38,820 bases of DNA from Pseudomonadota bacterium (GTDB taxonomy: Bacteria > Pseudomonadota > Gammaproteobacteria > Burkholderiales > Thiobacillaceae), in assembly GCA_030684775.1 (NCBI GenBank), contig JAUXXW010000062.1:1-38820 (forward strand). The letters run 5' to 3'. A program made the translations under genes and the position numbers. Below, one piece after another: positions 1 through 8,476 of the stretch; position 1 is the first letter of the stretch, and every line of letters begins with the position of its first letter. Below the pieces are notes generated by a model, which had not been told where the DNA came from, made no database searches, and worked only from the letters and a program-made list of their open reading frames with translations.

Positions 1-2
1 AA

Positions 3-50
3 GTGGCCACGCTGGTGTTGCAACACCTGAAGAAGCACAAACGGGTCTGA
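3..50 (+). CDS. C-terminal end of an unidentified protein (cut by window edge)
   Basis: An open frame enters from the left edge and ends with TGA after about 15 codons (VATLVLQHLKKHKRV). It is too short to identify. It converges on hemE, and the hairpins at 92-145 lie between the two stop codons, which fits a shared terminator zone. Only the open frame and the convergent layout support it. Confidence 0.35.
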   Translation: MATLVLQHLKKHKRV

Positions 51-91
51 CCCGCAGCGCGGGCCAAGCCCGGTAGGCTTTGCTCAGAGCG

Positions 92-121
92 AAAAAAAGC
101 CGGCTGGAAGCCGGCGCTACA
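92..121 (-). terminator. REP-type hairpin serving as hemE terminator
   Basis: Read on the minus strand, the stem GCCGGC-TTCCA-GCCGGC (99-115) is followed at once by seven T residues (98-92), a classic intrinsic terminator just past the hemE stop. A second hairpin, GCGGGCG-TTC-CGCCCGC (129-145), precedes it. The 99-121 sequence is also one arm of the repeat at 23677-23735, so a dispersed repeat appears to have been adopted as a terminator. Confidence 0.7.
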
Positions 122-149
122 GGGAGTCGCGGGCGTTCCGCCCGCAAAC

Positions 150-1214
150 TCAGATGTGGTACTGGCGGCTGTCTTCCCGCACCGTGTCGACCAGCACCCG
201 CACGTTGTCCGGTGGGGTGAACTGGGAAATGCCGTGGCCGAGATTGAAGACATGGCCGGAGCCCTGGCCATAGCTGGCGAGGACGCGGCGCGCCTCATTG
301 GCGACGGCCTCAGGCGGGGCGAACAACACGTTGGGGTCGAGGTTGCCCTGCAAGGCCACCTTGTCGCCGACACGGCGACGGGCGTCGCCGATGTCGATGC
401 TCCAATCCAGGCCGACGGCATCGGCGCCGCACTGGGCGATCTGCTCCAGCCACAATCCGCCGCCCTTGGTGAAGACGATGCGCGGCACCACGCGACCTTC
501 ACGCTCCCGGGTGAGGCCGGCCATGATGCGGGCCATGTAGGGCAGGGAGAATTCCAGGTAAGCCGCCTGCGACAGCATGCCGCCCCAGGAGTCGAACACC
601 ATCACCGCCTGGGCGCCGGCTTCGATCTGGGCGTTGAGGTAGTCGATGACGGCTTTGGTGGTCACGTCCAGGATGTGGTGCATCAGGTCCGGGCGCGAGT
701 ACATGAGGGTTTTCACCTCCTTGTAGGTGTCGCTGCCGGAGCCTTCCACCATGTAACAGGCCAGGGTGAAGGGGCTGCCGGAGAAGCCGATCAGCGGCAC
801 GCTGCCGTCCAGGGCGCGGCGAATTTCCGATACTGCGTCGATCACATAGCGCAGCTGGCCGTGCGGGTCCGGCGCTTGCAGGTTGCGGATGGCCCATTCC
901 TCGCGCAGCGGACGCTCAAATTTCGGCCCCTCGCCCTCGGCAAAATACAGTCCCAGGCCCATCGCGTCGGGCACGGTGAGGATGTCGGAGAACAGGATGG
1001 CGGCATCGAGGTTGTAGCGCGCCAGCGGTTGCAGGGTGACTTCCGTGGCCAGGCTGGGGGTCTTGCACAGATCCAGGAAGCTCCCGGCGCGCTTGCGCGT
1101 GGCGCAGTACTCCGGCAGATAGCGGCCGGCCTGGCGCATCAGCCAGGTGGGCGTGTAGTCGGTGGGTTGCCGCAGCAGGGCGCGCAGAAAGGTGTCGTTC
1201 TTGAGAGCGGTCAT
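150..1214 (-). CDS. hemE: Uroporphyrinogen decarboxylase
   Basis: HemE decarboxylates the four acetate side chains of uroporphyrinogen III to give coproporphyrinogen III, a cytoplasmic step of heme synthesis. The chosen ATG at 1214 gives 354 residues, the usual length of the family (the E. coli enzyme is 354). The N-terminal family signature [13 protein letters not shown] follows residue 20 and the second signature, around [17 protein letters not shown], is intact. Ten more codons are open upstream (to 1244) but do not look like HemE. The gene is the last of a minus-strand series (lnt, selD, TPR gene, hemE) and is followed by a good hairpin terminator. A composite repeat lies just upstream at 1279-1408. 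Identification is secure. Confidence 0.97.
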   Translation of the reverse strand: MTALKNDTFLRALLRQPTDYTPTWLMRQAGRYLPEYCATRKRAGSFLDLCKTPSLATEVTLQPLARYNLDAAILFSDILTVPDAMGLGLYFAEGEGPKFERPLREEWAIRNLQAPDPHGQLRYVIDAVSEIRRALDGSVPLIGFSGSPFTLACYMVEGSGSDTYKEVKTLMYSRPDLMHHILDVTTKAVIDYLNAQIEAGAQAVMVFDSWGGMLSQAAYLEFSLPYMARIMAGLTREREGRVVPRIVFTKGGGLWLEQIAQCGADAVGLDWSIDIGDARRRVGDKVALQGNLDPNVLFAPPEAVANEARRVLASYGQGSGHVFNLGHGISQFTPPDNVRVLVDTVREDSRQYHI

Positions 1215-1278
1215 GATCGGGCCTGGGAGATAAACGCCGGGCATTCTAACCTCTCAAGCCCGCCTGCCGCCGCAGCCC

Positions 1279-1408
1279 GTAGGTTGGGCAGCGGAGTCGT
1301 TGTCCGCTTTAGCGGCTTACGAATCCGGCGTCCCCCTTGCGGGGGCAAAGCGCGGCGTGCCCAACATCGTGCCGGTTTGTTGGGCACGCTGCGCTTTGCC
1401 CAACCTAC
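1279..1408. repeat. Palindromic repeat family A, composite copy with nested module
   Basis: The outer arms are GTAGGTTGGGC and GCCCAACCTAC. The inner half reads CGTGCCCAACATCG...GTTGGGCACGCTGCGCTTTGCCC, as in the other copies (17386, 21129, 30449, 31672). A 58-base segment (1289-1346, starting CAGCGGAGTCGTTG and ending CTTGCGGGGGC) sits inside the left arm; the same segment occurs alone at 18909-18964 and nested at 21178-21233. The right end supplies the stop codon of the TPR gene. Confidence 0.9.
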
Positions 1409-2028
1409 AATTCCTGCCGCCGCCTGGCTTCCGCCGCGGCCTGATGAAAGCGGCTGGCATCACCAAGCTGGCCGGCGGCGTCGAGCGCTTGCGCTTTCAG
1501 CTCCAGCAGGCGCGCCTCCAGGTAGTGCAGGCCGAAGCGGGCGAACAGGTCGAGGGCGTGGTCGAGATGCGGCAGCGCGTAGAGCGGTTGCCGGCTGAAT
1601 GCCGCTTCGGCATGGATGGCGGTGCCGCGCGCCTCCTCACACGGTGCCAGGCGGCGCAACGTGGCGAGGGCGGCCTGGGCGGCGGCTTCGTCCAGGCGCT
1701 CGCCGAGGCGGGTTTGCGCCCAGTAGCGCAGCAATTCGGCGCGCGCCATCGCGACCGGGTCGGTGCTGGTCTCGATTTGGCGCAAACAGGCTTCCGGGTC
1801 GTCGAGAAAGAAATGCAGCAGGGCGTTCTGCGGCAGGGCCAGGGCGGCCTCGCGTTCACCCCGCAAGGCCAGGGTCCAGCCCAGGCAAGTTTGTCCCTCG
1901 GCGGAGGGAGGCAGCCATTTGCGCGCGTCGTTGAAGCGGCCCCGCCAGAACAGTGTGCTGCCGACCGCCCAGGCCGCCTGCTGCCGGGCCACCTCGCCGG
2001 CGCTCTTGGCCAAGTCCGGCAGTTTCAT
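1405..2028 (-). CDS. TPR-like protein of unknown function
   Basis: About 207 residues, alpha-helical and alanine/leucine-rich, with TPR-like helix pairs: a segment near residues 20-45 containing GSTLFWRGRFNDARKWL, and another near the C-terminus containing LLELKAQALDAAGQLGDASR. It is probably a soluble scaffold or regulator, but no precise family is recognised. The start is uncertain. ATG at 2028 is used; protein-like sequence (FAAAFADWRAREAQ) continues upstream towards the selD stop at 2103 with no ATG, GTG or TTG, and the next ATG in frame is at 2274 inside selD. The stop codon TAG belongs to the arm of repeat A (GTAGGTTGGGC), so the original C-terminus may have been changed. It follows selD directly on the same strand. 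Confidence 0.65.
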   Translation of the reverse strand: MKLPDLAKSAGEVARQQAAWAVGSTLFWRGRFNDARKWLPPSAEGQTCLGWTLALRGEREAALALPQNALLHFFLDDPEACLRQIETSTDPVAMARAELLRYWAQTRLGERLDEAAAQAALATLRRLAPCEEARGTAIHAEAAFSRQPLYALPHLDHALDLFARFGLHYLEARLLELKAQALDAAGQLGDASRFHQAAAEARRRQEL

Positions 2029-2102
2029 GGCCGCGCGATAAACGTGAACCGGACCCGATTGCGCCTCCCGCGCCCGCCAGTCGGCGAAGGCGGCGGCAAA
2101 AC

Positions 2103-3161
2103 TCAGACAGACACCACGGCTTTCGCCGTGCCCACTTCCAGGCGGCCGATGACGCAGGCTTGCGGGAAGCCGTGCTTCTGGAATATCGCCAGCACCGCGT
2201 CCACCGACGCCGCCGCGCAGGACACCAGCAGGCCGCCACTGGTCTGCGGGTCGCTGAGGATGGCGCGTTGCCAATCCGTGCAGTCACCGGCCAGTTCCAC
2301 TTCGTCGCCATAGCTCGCCCAGTTGCGGGTGCTGGCACCGGTGGTGTGGCCGGCCTGTGCCAGTTCGGGCACGCCGGGCAGCAACGGCAGGAGGCCGTAT
2401 TCGAGGTGGCTGGTGAGGCCGGAGCCGCGCGCCAGTTCCAGGCCGTGGCCGAGCAGGCCGAAGCCGGTGACATCGGTCATGGCGTGGACGCCGTCGAGTT
2501 CGGCGAGATCGGGGCCGGGCGTGTTGAGTTGGGTGGTGGCGGCGATCATCGCGGCATAGCCGGCCTCATCCAGCGCGCCTTTTTTGAGCGCGGCGGAATA
2601 GATGCCCACACCCAGCGGCTTGCCCAGGATCAACACATCGCCGGCCTGGCCGCCGCTGTTCTTCTTCACCCGCGCCGGATCGACCACGCCGATGCCGACC
2701 AGGCCGTAGATGGGTTCCGGCGCGTCGATGGAATGGCCGCCGGCGATGGGAATGCCGGCGGCTTTCGCCACCGCCTCGCCGCCCGCCAGGATTTCCCGGA
2801 TCACCTCATGCGCCAGCTTGTCCACCGGCATGCCGACGATGGCCAGGGCGAACAGCGGCCGCCCGCCCATGGCGTAGACGTCCGACAAGGCATTGGTGGC
2901 GGCGATACGGCCGAAGTCGAAGGGGTCGTCGACGATGGGCATGAAGAAATCGGTGGTCGCCACCACCGCCTGGCGTTCGTTGAGCTTGTACACGGCGGCA
3001 TCGTCACCGTGCTCGATGCCCACCAACAGGTCAGGGAAAGCCGCCGCCACATGCGAGGCAAAGGGGGTGCCGGCGAGGATTTTTTCCAGCACATTGGGGG
3101 CGATCTTGCAGCCGCAGCCGCCGCCGTGGGAGAACTGGGTGAGTCGGATGGGAGTCGTCAT
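2103..3161 (-). CDS. selD: Selenide, water dikinase (selenophosphate synthetase)
   Basis: SelD makes selenophosphate from selenide and ATP, the selenium donor for selenocysteine tRNA and for 2-selenouridine in tRNA. The protein has 352 residues (E. coli about 347). The N-terminal loop SHGGGCGCK carries the catalytic pair Cys16 and Lys19, with Cys where some organisms have selenocysteine. ATP and metal motifs follow, for example DDAAVYKLN and TTDFFMPIVDDPFDFG, which contain the expected aspartates. No selA, selB, selC or selU is visible in the window, so which use of selenophosphate applies cannot be decided. It follows lnt on the minus strand with repeat B (3191-3251) in the gap. Confidence 0.96.
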   Translation of the reverse strand: MTTPIRLTQFSHGGGCGCKIAPNVLEKILAGTPFASHVAAAFPDLLVGIEHGDDAAVYKLNERQAVVATTDFFMPIVDDPFDFGRIAATNALSDVYAMGGRPLFALAIVGMPVDKLAHEVIREILAGGEAVAKAAGIPIAGGHSIDAPEPIYGLVGIGVVDPARVKKNSGGQAGDVLILGKPLGVGIYSAALKKGALDEAGYAAMIAATTQLNTPGPDLAELDGVHAMTDVTGFGLLGHGLELARGSGLTSHLEYGLLPLLPGVPELAQAGHTTGASTRNWASYGDEVELAGDCTDWQRAILSDPQTSGGLLVSCAAASVDAVLAIFQKHGFPQACVIGRLEVGTAKAVVSV

Positions 3162-3190
3162 GGGCTCAGAGGGATGGGGGATTGGGAAGC

Positions 3191-3251
3191 GTAGGAGCGG
3201 ACCGTGTCCGCGATTGCGGCCGTGATTATCGCGGACACGGTTCGCCCTTAC
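3191..3251. repeat. Palindromic repeat family B (GTAGGAGCGG)
   Basis: The left arm GTAGGAGCGGACCGTGTCCG pairs with the right arm CGGACACGGTTCGCCCTTAC around a short loop. On the minus strand the right arm reads GTAAGGGCG and its TAA is the stop codon of lnt. Other copies are at 6251, 12012 and 32308. Confidence 0.9.
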
Positions 3252-4711
3252 ATAGACCGGGGATTCCGACGCCAGGCCAGGCCCAGCAGCAGCAACATCG
3301 CGGCCAGAGCCGGCCAGTTGCCCCAGAGTAGATACGGCGTAGCGCCCACTCGGCCCTGCGCCATCCCTTCCAGGCGTCCCTGGATGAAGGGTTCCAGGCG
3401 GGCGCGAACCTGGCCGCTTTGGTCGAGGATGGCGGTGATGCCGGTATTGTTGGCGCGCAATTGCCAGCGGCCCGCTTCCAGCGAGCGCATGGCGCCGATC
3501 TGCAGGTGTTGTTCCGGAGCCAGGCTGGCGCCGAACCAGGCGTCGTTGCTGACGTTCACCAACAGCGTGGAGGCGCGCGCGGCGGCGATGCGTTCCTCGC
3601 CGAATACATCCTCATAGCAGATGTTCACCGCCAGCTTCTGGCCGGCGGCGGCGATAGGCGGTTGGTCCACGGCGCCACGCGAGAAATCGGACATGGGAAT
3701 GGACAGCACCCGCAACACCCAGCCGAAACCCCAGGGCAGGAACTCGCCGAAAGGCACCAGATGCGCCTTGCGGTAGCGCCCCTCGGGCGAGGTGCCGACG
3801 CTGATCACGCTGTTGTAATAGCGTTCGCCGGTTTCGTCTTCCGGCACTCCCAGCACCACATCGCCGCCGTTGCGGCGGCCATGGTCGGCGAGCATGGTCA
3901 GGTAATCCGGCGACAACTGCGAGCGCAGCACCGGCACGGCGGTTTCCGGCAGCACGATGAGGCGGGCCTGGCTCGCCAGCGCCGCGCGGGCATAGTCGAG
4001 CAGCGTGCCTTGCAGTTTTTCCGGGCGGAACTTCATTTCCTGCGGCACATTTCCCTGCAACAAGGCGACGCTGACCGGGACGCCGACGGGGTGTGTCCAT
4101 TGCACTTGTTGCAAGCCCCAGCCGGCAAGCCAGATGGCCAGGACGGCAAGCAGTGCAGCGCGCCGCGCCGACGCCAGCAAGCCGGCGCTGACCGCCGCCA
4201 GCAGGCTGACGCCATACACCCCGAACAGCGCCGCGTAACCCGCCAGAGGACTATCCGGTACTTGCGAGTACCCCAGGGCCAGCCAGGGAAAACCGGTGAA
4301 CAGCCAGCCGCGCGTCCATTCCAGCAAGGCCCAGGCGGCGGGCAGGGCGAACGCCAGACGCATCCATCCCGGCGCGCTCAGCCGAATACCCAGCCAGATT
4401 CCGGCGGCGGGGAGCAGGGCGACAAAGGCGCAGAACGACAGCGTGGCGAGCAACGCCAGCGGCATCGGCATGCCGCCGTAGGTGGACAGGCTGACATAGA
4501 TCCACGAGACCCCCGCGAGGAACAGGCCGAGGCCATAGGCCCAGCCACCGGCGAACGCGGCACGCGGGCCGGCATCGCGCAACAGCCGGAACAGCAGCGC
4601 CAGACTGAGTATGGGCAGGGGGAACCAGGCGAGCGGGGCATAACCCGGCACCGCCAGAGCGCCAAGCAGGAATGCCGCCAGGAGGCGAGCGGGATCGAAT
4701 CTCGGCAACAC
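3248..4711 (-). CDS. lnt: Apolipoprotein N-acyltransferase
   Basis: Lnt adds the third acyl chain to the N-terminal cysteine of lipoproteins in the inner membrane before Lol sorting. The protein has 487 residues. The N-terminal half (about 1-200) is a set of hydrophobic segments. The C-terminal half is a nitrilase-like domain with the triad Glu256 (VLPETAVP), Lys315 (YRKAHLVPFGE) and Cys365 (NICYEDVF), corresponding to E267, K335 and C387 of E. coli. The start is GTG at 4711, two bases after the stop of the MoaD-like gene, so translation is probably coupled. The stop codon TAA lies inside repeat B. The usual partner corC is not adjacent here. The lipoproteins MsrAB and ApbE in this window are potential clients. 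Confidence 0.96.
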   Translation of the reverse strand: MLPRFDPARLLAAFLLGALAVPGYAPLAWFPLPILSLALLFRLLRDAGPRAAFAGGWAYGLGLFLAGVSWIYVSLSTYGGMPMPLALLATLSFCAFVALLPAAGIWLGIRLSAPGWMRLAFALPAAWALLEWTRGWLFTGFPWLALGYSQVPDSPLAGYAALFGVYGVSLLAAVSAGLLASARRAALLAVLAIWLAGWGLQQVQWTHPVGVPVSVALLQGNVPQEMKFRPEKLQGTLLDYARAALASQARLIVLPETAVPVLRSQLSPDYLTMLADHGRRNGGDVVLGVPEDETGERYYNSVISVGTSPEGRYRKAHLVPFGEFLPWGFGWVLRVLSIPMSDFSRGAVDQPPIAAAGQKLAVNICYEDVFGEERIAAARASTLLVNVSNDAWFGASLAPEQHLQIGAMRSLEAGRWQLRANNTGITAILDQSGQVRARLEPFIQGRLEGMAQGRVGATPYLLWGNWPALAAMLLLLGLAWRRNPRSM

Positions 4712-4713
4712 GT

Positions 4714-4980
4714 TCAGGCCATGCTGAAGGCCACGAAGGCGATTTCGTCACCGCTCTTGATCGGGGTGTCGATTTCCGCGAACTGCTTGTTGATGGTGAT
4801 CTTGAGGCTGGGCGGCGGGTTGCCGAAGATGGTTTGCCAATGCTCGCCGCGCCGCGCCAGGTGATTCATCAGTGACTGGATGTCTTTCACCGTCAGCGGC
4901 AGGAACAGGTATTCGCTTTCGCGGCCGAGCATCTCCACGAGATGGCCGAAGTAGAGCAGGTTGATTTGTTGCGAGGACAT
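4714..4980 (-). CDS. MoaD/ThiS-like ubiquitin-fold protein lacking the C-terminal Gly-Gly
   Basis: 88 residues beginning MSSQQINLLYFGHLVEMLGRE. The pattern (INLLYFG at the start, ITINKQF..IDTPIKSGDEIAFV at the end) is that of the MoaD/ThiS beta-grasp family, whose members carry sulfur on a C-terminal Gly-Gly thiocarboxylate. Here the protein ends DEIAFVAFSMA and has no Gly-Gly, so it should not act as a normal sulfur carrier unless it is altered. ATG at 4980 is preferred because the family similarity begins there. It is tightly packed between the ygfX-like gene (31 bases upstream) and lnt (2 bases downstream). No moaE, moeB or thiG is nearby. The family assignment is good; the function is open. 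Confidence 0.8.
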   Translation of the reverse strand: MSSQQINLLYFGHLVEMLGRESEYLFLPLTVKDIQSLMNHLARRGEHWQTIFGNPPPSLKITINKQFAEIDTPIKSGDEIAFVAFSMA

Positions 4981-5011
4981 GAGGAACTCCAGATTGCGAA
5001 ACCAGCGGATT

Positions 5012-5422
5012 CTAAAGGAGCGCGGCCGCCTTCCAGCGTAGCCACACCCGCAGGCGTCGGTGATCGTCACCGGGCAGGGCGTCAGGCGGCAGCGCCAGGC
5101 TGTGGCGGCGTCCATCTTCGCGCCAGCGCAACACGATCAGCCCGGCCAGCACCACGCTGTCGGGCCGCAATTCCAGCGGTTTCCAGGCGGAATCACGCCA
5201 GCATTCCAATTTCCCATCGGCCTTGCCGCGCAGGCGTAAGGCGACAGGCCGCCTCCAGTCCTTCCACAGGCTGGCACCCAGCAGCGCGATCCCCCCCAGA
5301 TGCAACGACGTAGGCAGCGATGCGAGGAGCAAGGCGGCCAGGGCGGCAAGGTGCAAGGCGATCAGCAGACCTTTGGCCGTCACCGACGCCTGCGTCTCGA
5401 TCACCAGGGGCAGAGGCGTCAA
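5012..5422 (-). CDS. YgfX-like membrane protein
   Basis: 136 residues with a hydrophobic hairpin near the N-terminus (about residues 18-48: GLLIALHLAALAALLLASLP, then LHLGGIALLGASLW) and a basic C-terminal part ending RRLRVWLRWKAAALL. This layout, with the DGRRHSL..LPPDAL..DDHRRLRVWLRW ending, matches the YgfX/CptA family. E. coli YgfX was reported as a toxin-like protein acting on the cytoskeleton and partnered with SdhE; no sdhE is present here. The ATG overlaps the stop of the protease gene (ATGA at 5422-5419), indicating one operon. The function in this organism is inferred only from weak family likeness. Confidence 0.65.
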   Translation of the reverse strand: MTPLPLVIETQASVTAKGLLIALHLAALAALLLASLPTSLHLGGIALLGASLWKDWRRPVALRLRGKADGKLECWRDSAWKPLELRPDSVVLAGLIVLRWREDGRRHSLALPPDALPGDDHRRLRVWLRWKAAALL

Positions 5423-6183
5423 GGCCGCAGTCCCGCGCTTTCCAGCAACTCACGCACATAGTTCACCGGAATCGCATAGCTGATACCGCTGGGGTCCTTG
5501 AGCACGCTCTCCTTGCTGCCCTTGACGAACACGGCGTTGATGACCGCCATGACTTCGCCGGTTTCCGCGTCATACATCGGGCTGCCACTGTTGCCGGGGT
5601 AAGCGGTGGCATCGAGTTGAAAAATCAGGAACGGTTTTTTTGCCTGGCGGATCAGCCGGGGCGTGAGGCTGCGGACCGAAGCGACCGGACTGTAGATCGG
5701 CGCCACGGCGGCAAGGCCGGCGCGATGGGTGGCCGGATACAAGCCGAGCACGGCGCCAATCGGATAGCCGGTGAAATAGAACTGCTGCCCCTCCTTTGCC
5801 AGATCGGAGTTGCCCAGTTTCAGCGCGGGCAAGGGGTCGCCCTCGATCTTGAGCAGCAACAGGTCATGCTCCGGGGCGCTCAACACCTTCTCGGCGCGGC
5901 GCACCTCCACCCCATCGGCGGCACGCAGCAGCACGGCCAGCGTTTCGCCTTTTTCCGTATCCAGCAGAGTGGGCTGCACATGCGCGTTGGTCACCACATG
6001 GCGTCCGTCCGCCACCACGAAACCGGTTCCGCTCAAGCGGGTACGCGGACTGCGCAAGGGGTGCTGGCTCCCCACGCCGACGATGGCCGGCTTGATGCGC
6101 GGCAACAGTTCGACGATGTCGGCCTGGGCAACGGGGACGAGAAACAGTGCCGCGAGCAGGCACGCAATATTCCATCGGATCAT
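5419..6183 (-). CDS. Periplasmic trypsin-like (S1C) serine protease without PDZ domain
   Basis: 254 residues from ATG 6183, chosen because GGAGGG lies 8 bases upstream and a signal peptide follows at once (MIRWNIACLLAALFLVPVAQA, cleavage after residue 21). The frame is open further upstream to 6378 but runs through repeat B. The protease domain shows the triad His68 (VVTNAHV), Asp107 (PEHDLLLLK) and Ser199 (YPGNSGSPMYD). The chain ends soon after ISYAIPVNYVRELLE, so there is no PDZ domain, unlike DegP/DegQ. It is expected to act in the periplasm, but its substrate is unknown. It heads the minus-strand series ygfX-like, MoaD-like, lnt. Confidence 0.88.
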   Translation of the reverse strand: MIRWNIACLLAALFLVPVAQADIVELLPRIKPAIVGVGSQHPLRSPRTRLSGTGFVVADGRHVVTNAHVQPTLLDTEKGETLAVLLRAADGVEVRRAEKVLSAPEHDLLLLKIEGDPLPALKLGNSDLAKEGQQFYFTGYPIGAVLGLYPATHRAGLAAVAPIYSPVASVRSLTPRLIRQAKKPFLIFQLDATAYPGNSGSPMYDAETGEVMAVINAVFVKGSKESVLKDPSGISYAIPVNYVRELLESAGLRP

Positions 6184-6226
6184 CGGGAGACCCTCCATGT
6201 CGGCATGATGCCACGCACAATCGCCA

Positions 6227-6243
6227 TTAACGCGAAACAACCG
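6227..6243. repeat. 17-base tag (TTAACGYGAAACAACCG), copy 1
   Basis: TTAACGCGAAACAACCG lies next to repeat B (6251-6366). Copies differing at one position occur at 12133-12149 (inverted, also next to a B repeat) and 14913-14929 (next to repeat C). The two later copies are identical to each other. A looser relative is at 27179-27193. Confidence 0.75.
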
Positions 6244-6250
6244 CCCTGCC

Positions 6251-6366
6251 GTAGGAGCGGCTTTAGCCGCGATGCGGGCGGCAGCCCGCAAAGGTGAAAC
6301 GGTGTGGCCTTGGCGAGCGTTTGCCCTTTGCGCCTCACGGCGCATCGCGGCTAAAGCCGTTCCTAC
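6251..6366. repeat. Palindromic repeat family B, long copy
   Basis: The arms GTAGGAGCGGCTTTAGCCGCGATGCG and CGCATCGCGGCTAAAGCCGTTCCTAC enclose a centre with GCAGCCCGCAAAGG and CCCTTTGCGCCTCACGGC. It fills most of the gap between the divergent protease gene and tviB, so it lies in both 5' regions. Confidence 0.9.
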
Positions 6367-6472
6367 GGCGGGTTTCATTTTCCGGGGCGGGCATGGCCGA
6401 TACGCTCATCTTGCGTGGTGGCCGTGCCGCCATGCCCGTTAGAATGCGCGGGTTAATTTCTGAGGAGTCGTC

Positions 6473-7756
<1,284 letters not shown>

Positions 7757-7831
7757 GCCAGGAATCAGAACGTCAATGTCCGCACCGCCGGCCGCCAGTC
7801 ACGGGTCGGCGGGGTTCGAGGAGGAACGACC

Positions 7832-8059
7832 GTGCTACAGAGCTATGAAGCGATCTATGACCACGGGCAGATAAGATGGCTGACGGACAAGCCGCCTGTT
7901 GAAGAAGCGCATGTCATCGTCACCATGCTTCCCGCCCAGACGAGTGCCGCATCGCAAACTCGTCGGGCACCCTCGGCCCGTATTGCAGGAAAGGGAACGA
8001 TCCTCGGCGATATCGTCGCGCCAGTCGTGCCGGAAGGCGATTGGGATGCGCTCAAGTGA
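7832..8059 (+). CDS. VapB-like antitoxin (AF2212/Phd-like)
   Basis: 75 residues from GTG at 7832, which has a strong site GAGGAGGAA in front. The N-terminal part (YEAIYDHGQIRWL) resembles the DUF104/AF2212 type of antitoxin, and the C-terminal tail [17 protein letters not shown] resembles toxin-binding tails of antitoxins paired with PIN toxins. Its stop overlaps the toxin start (GTGA, 8056-8059), the usual coupling. It should bind and neutralise the PIN toxin and repress its own promoter. The pair lies between tviB and tviC and is slightly less GC-rich than both, suggesting insertion into a sugar operon. Confidence 0.8.
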   Translation: MLQSYEAIYDHGQIRWLTDKPPVEEAHVIVTMLPAQTSAASQTRRAPSARIAGKGTILGDIVAPVVPEGDWDALK

Positions 8060-8451
8060 TTGTTCTTGATACTCACATCTGGGTGAACTGGATTCTTATC
8101 GGAGAATCCGGCTTGACCCGGCCCATCCTGGCCGCGATGAATTCGCGGGCATCGATGGCCGTTTCGGCCATCTCCTGCTTTGAGGTGTCGATCCTGGTCA
8201 AGCAGCACAAGTTGGAATTGCCGTTGCCGGTAGGCGAATGGCTACAAGAAGCGCTGTTTGGATCGGGTGTCGAGTGCCTGCCGGTTACCTGCGAGATTTC
8301 GCGCTTGTCCGTCGCACTCCAGGACATCCACAAAGACCCGGCGGATCGCATCATCATCGCCACCGCCCTCGCTCACGATGCCCAACTGGCCAGTGTCGAT
8401 TCTGTTTTTCCGGCGTACCCGGAACTCGCCGGGCGTCTGATCGCCCGCTGA
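8056..8451 (+). CDS. PIN-domain toxin (VapC-like ribonuclease)
   Basis: 131 residues starting at GTG 8056, which overlaps the antitoxin stop. The acidic residues of the PIN active site are visible: Asp in [12 protein letters not shown], Glu in [10 protein letters not shown], Asp in [12 protein letters not shown], and a C-terminal [12 protein letters not shown] where the last acidic position is expected. VapC enzymes cut tRNA or rRNA when freed from the antitoxin. The length is normal (about 130). The RNA target cannot be read from the sequence. It ends 25 bases before tviC, so the TA pair is probably co-transcribed with the sugar genes. Confidence 0.87.
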   Translation: MIVLDTHIWVNWILIGESGLTRPILAAMNSRASMAVSAISCFEVSILVKQHKLELPLPVGEWLQEALFGSGVECLPVTCEISRLSVALQDIHKDPADRIIIATALAHDAQLASVDSVFPAYPELAGRLIAR

Positions 8452-8476
8452 TTCATCGAACCTGCCCCCTCCCGAA

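Noticed and set aside
6388-6438. Inverted repeat CGGGCATGGC/GCCATGCCCG before tviB
   Set aside because: Ten-base arms with a 31-base spacer and no second copy; it may be chance in GC-rich DNA and gives no clear function.
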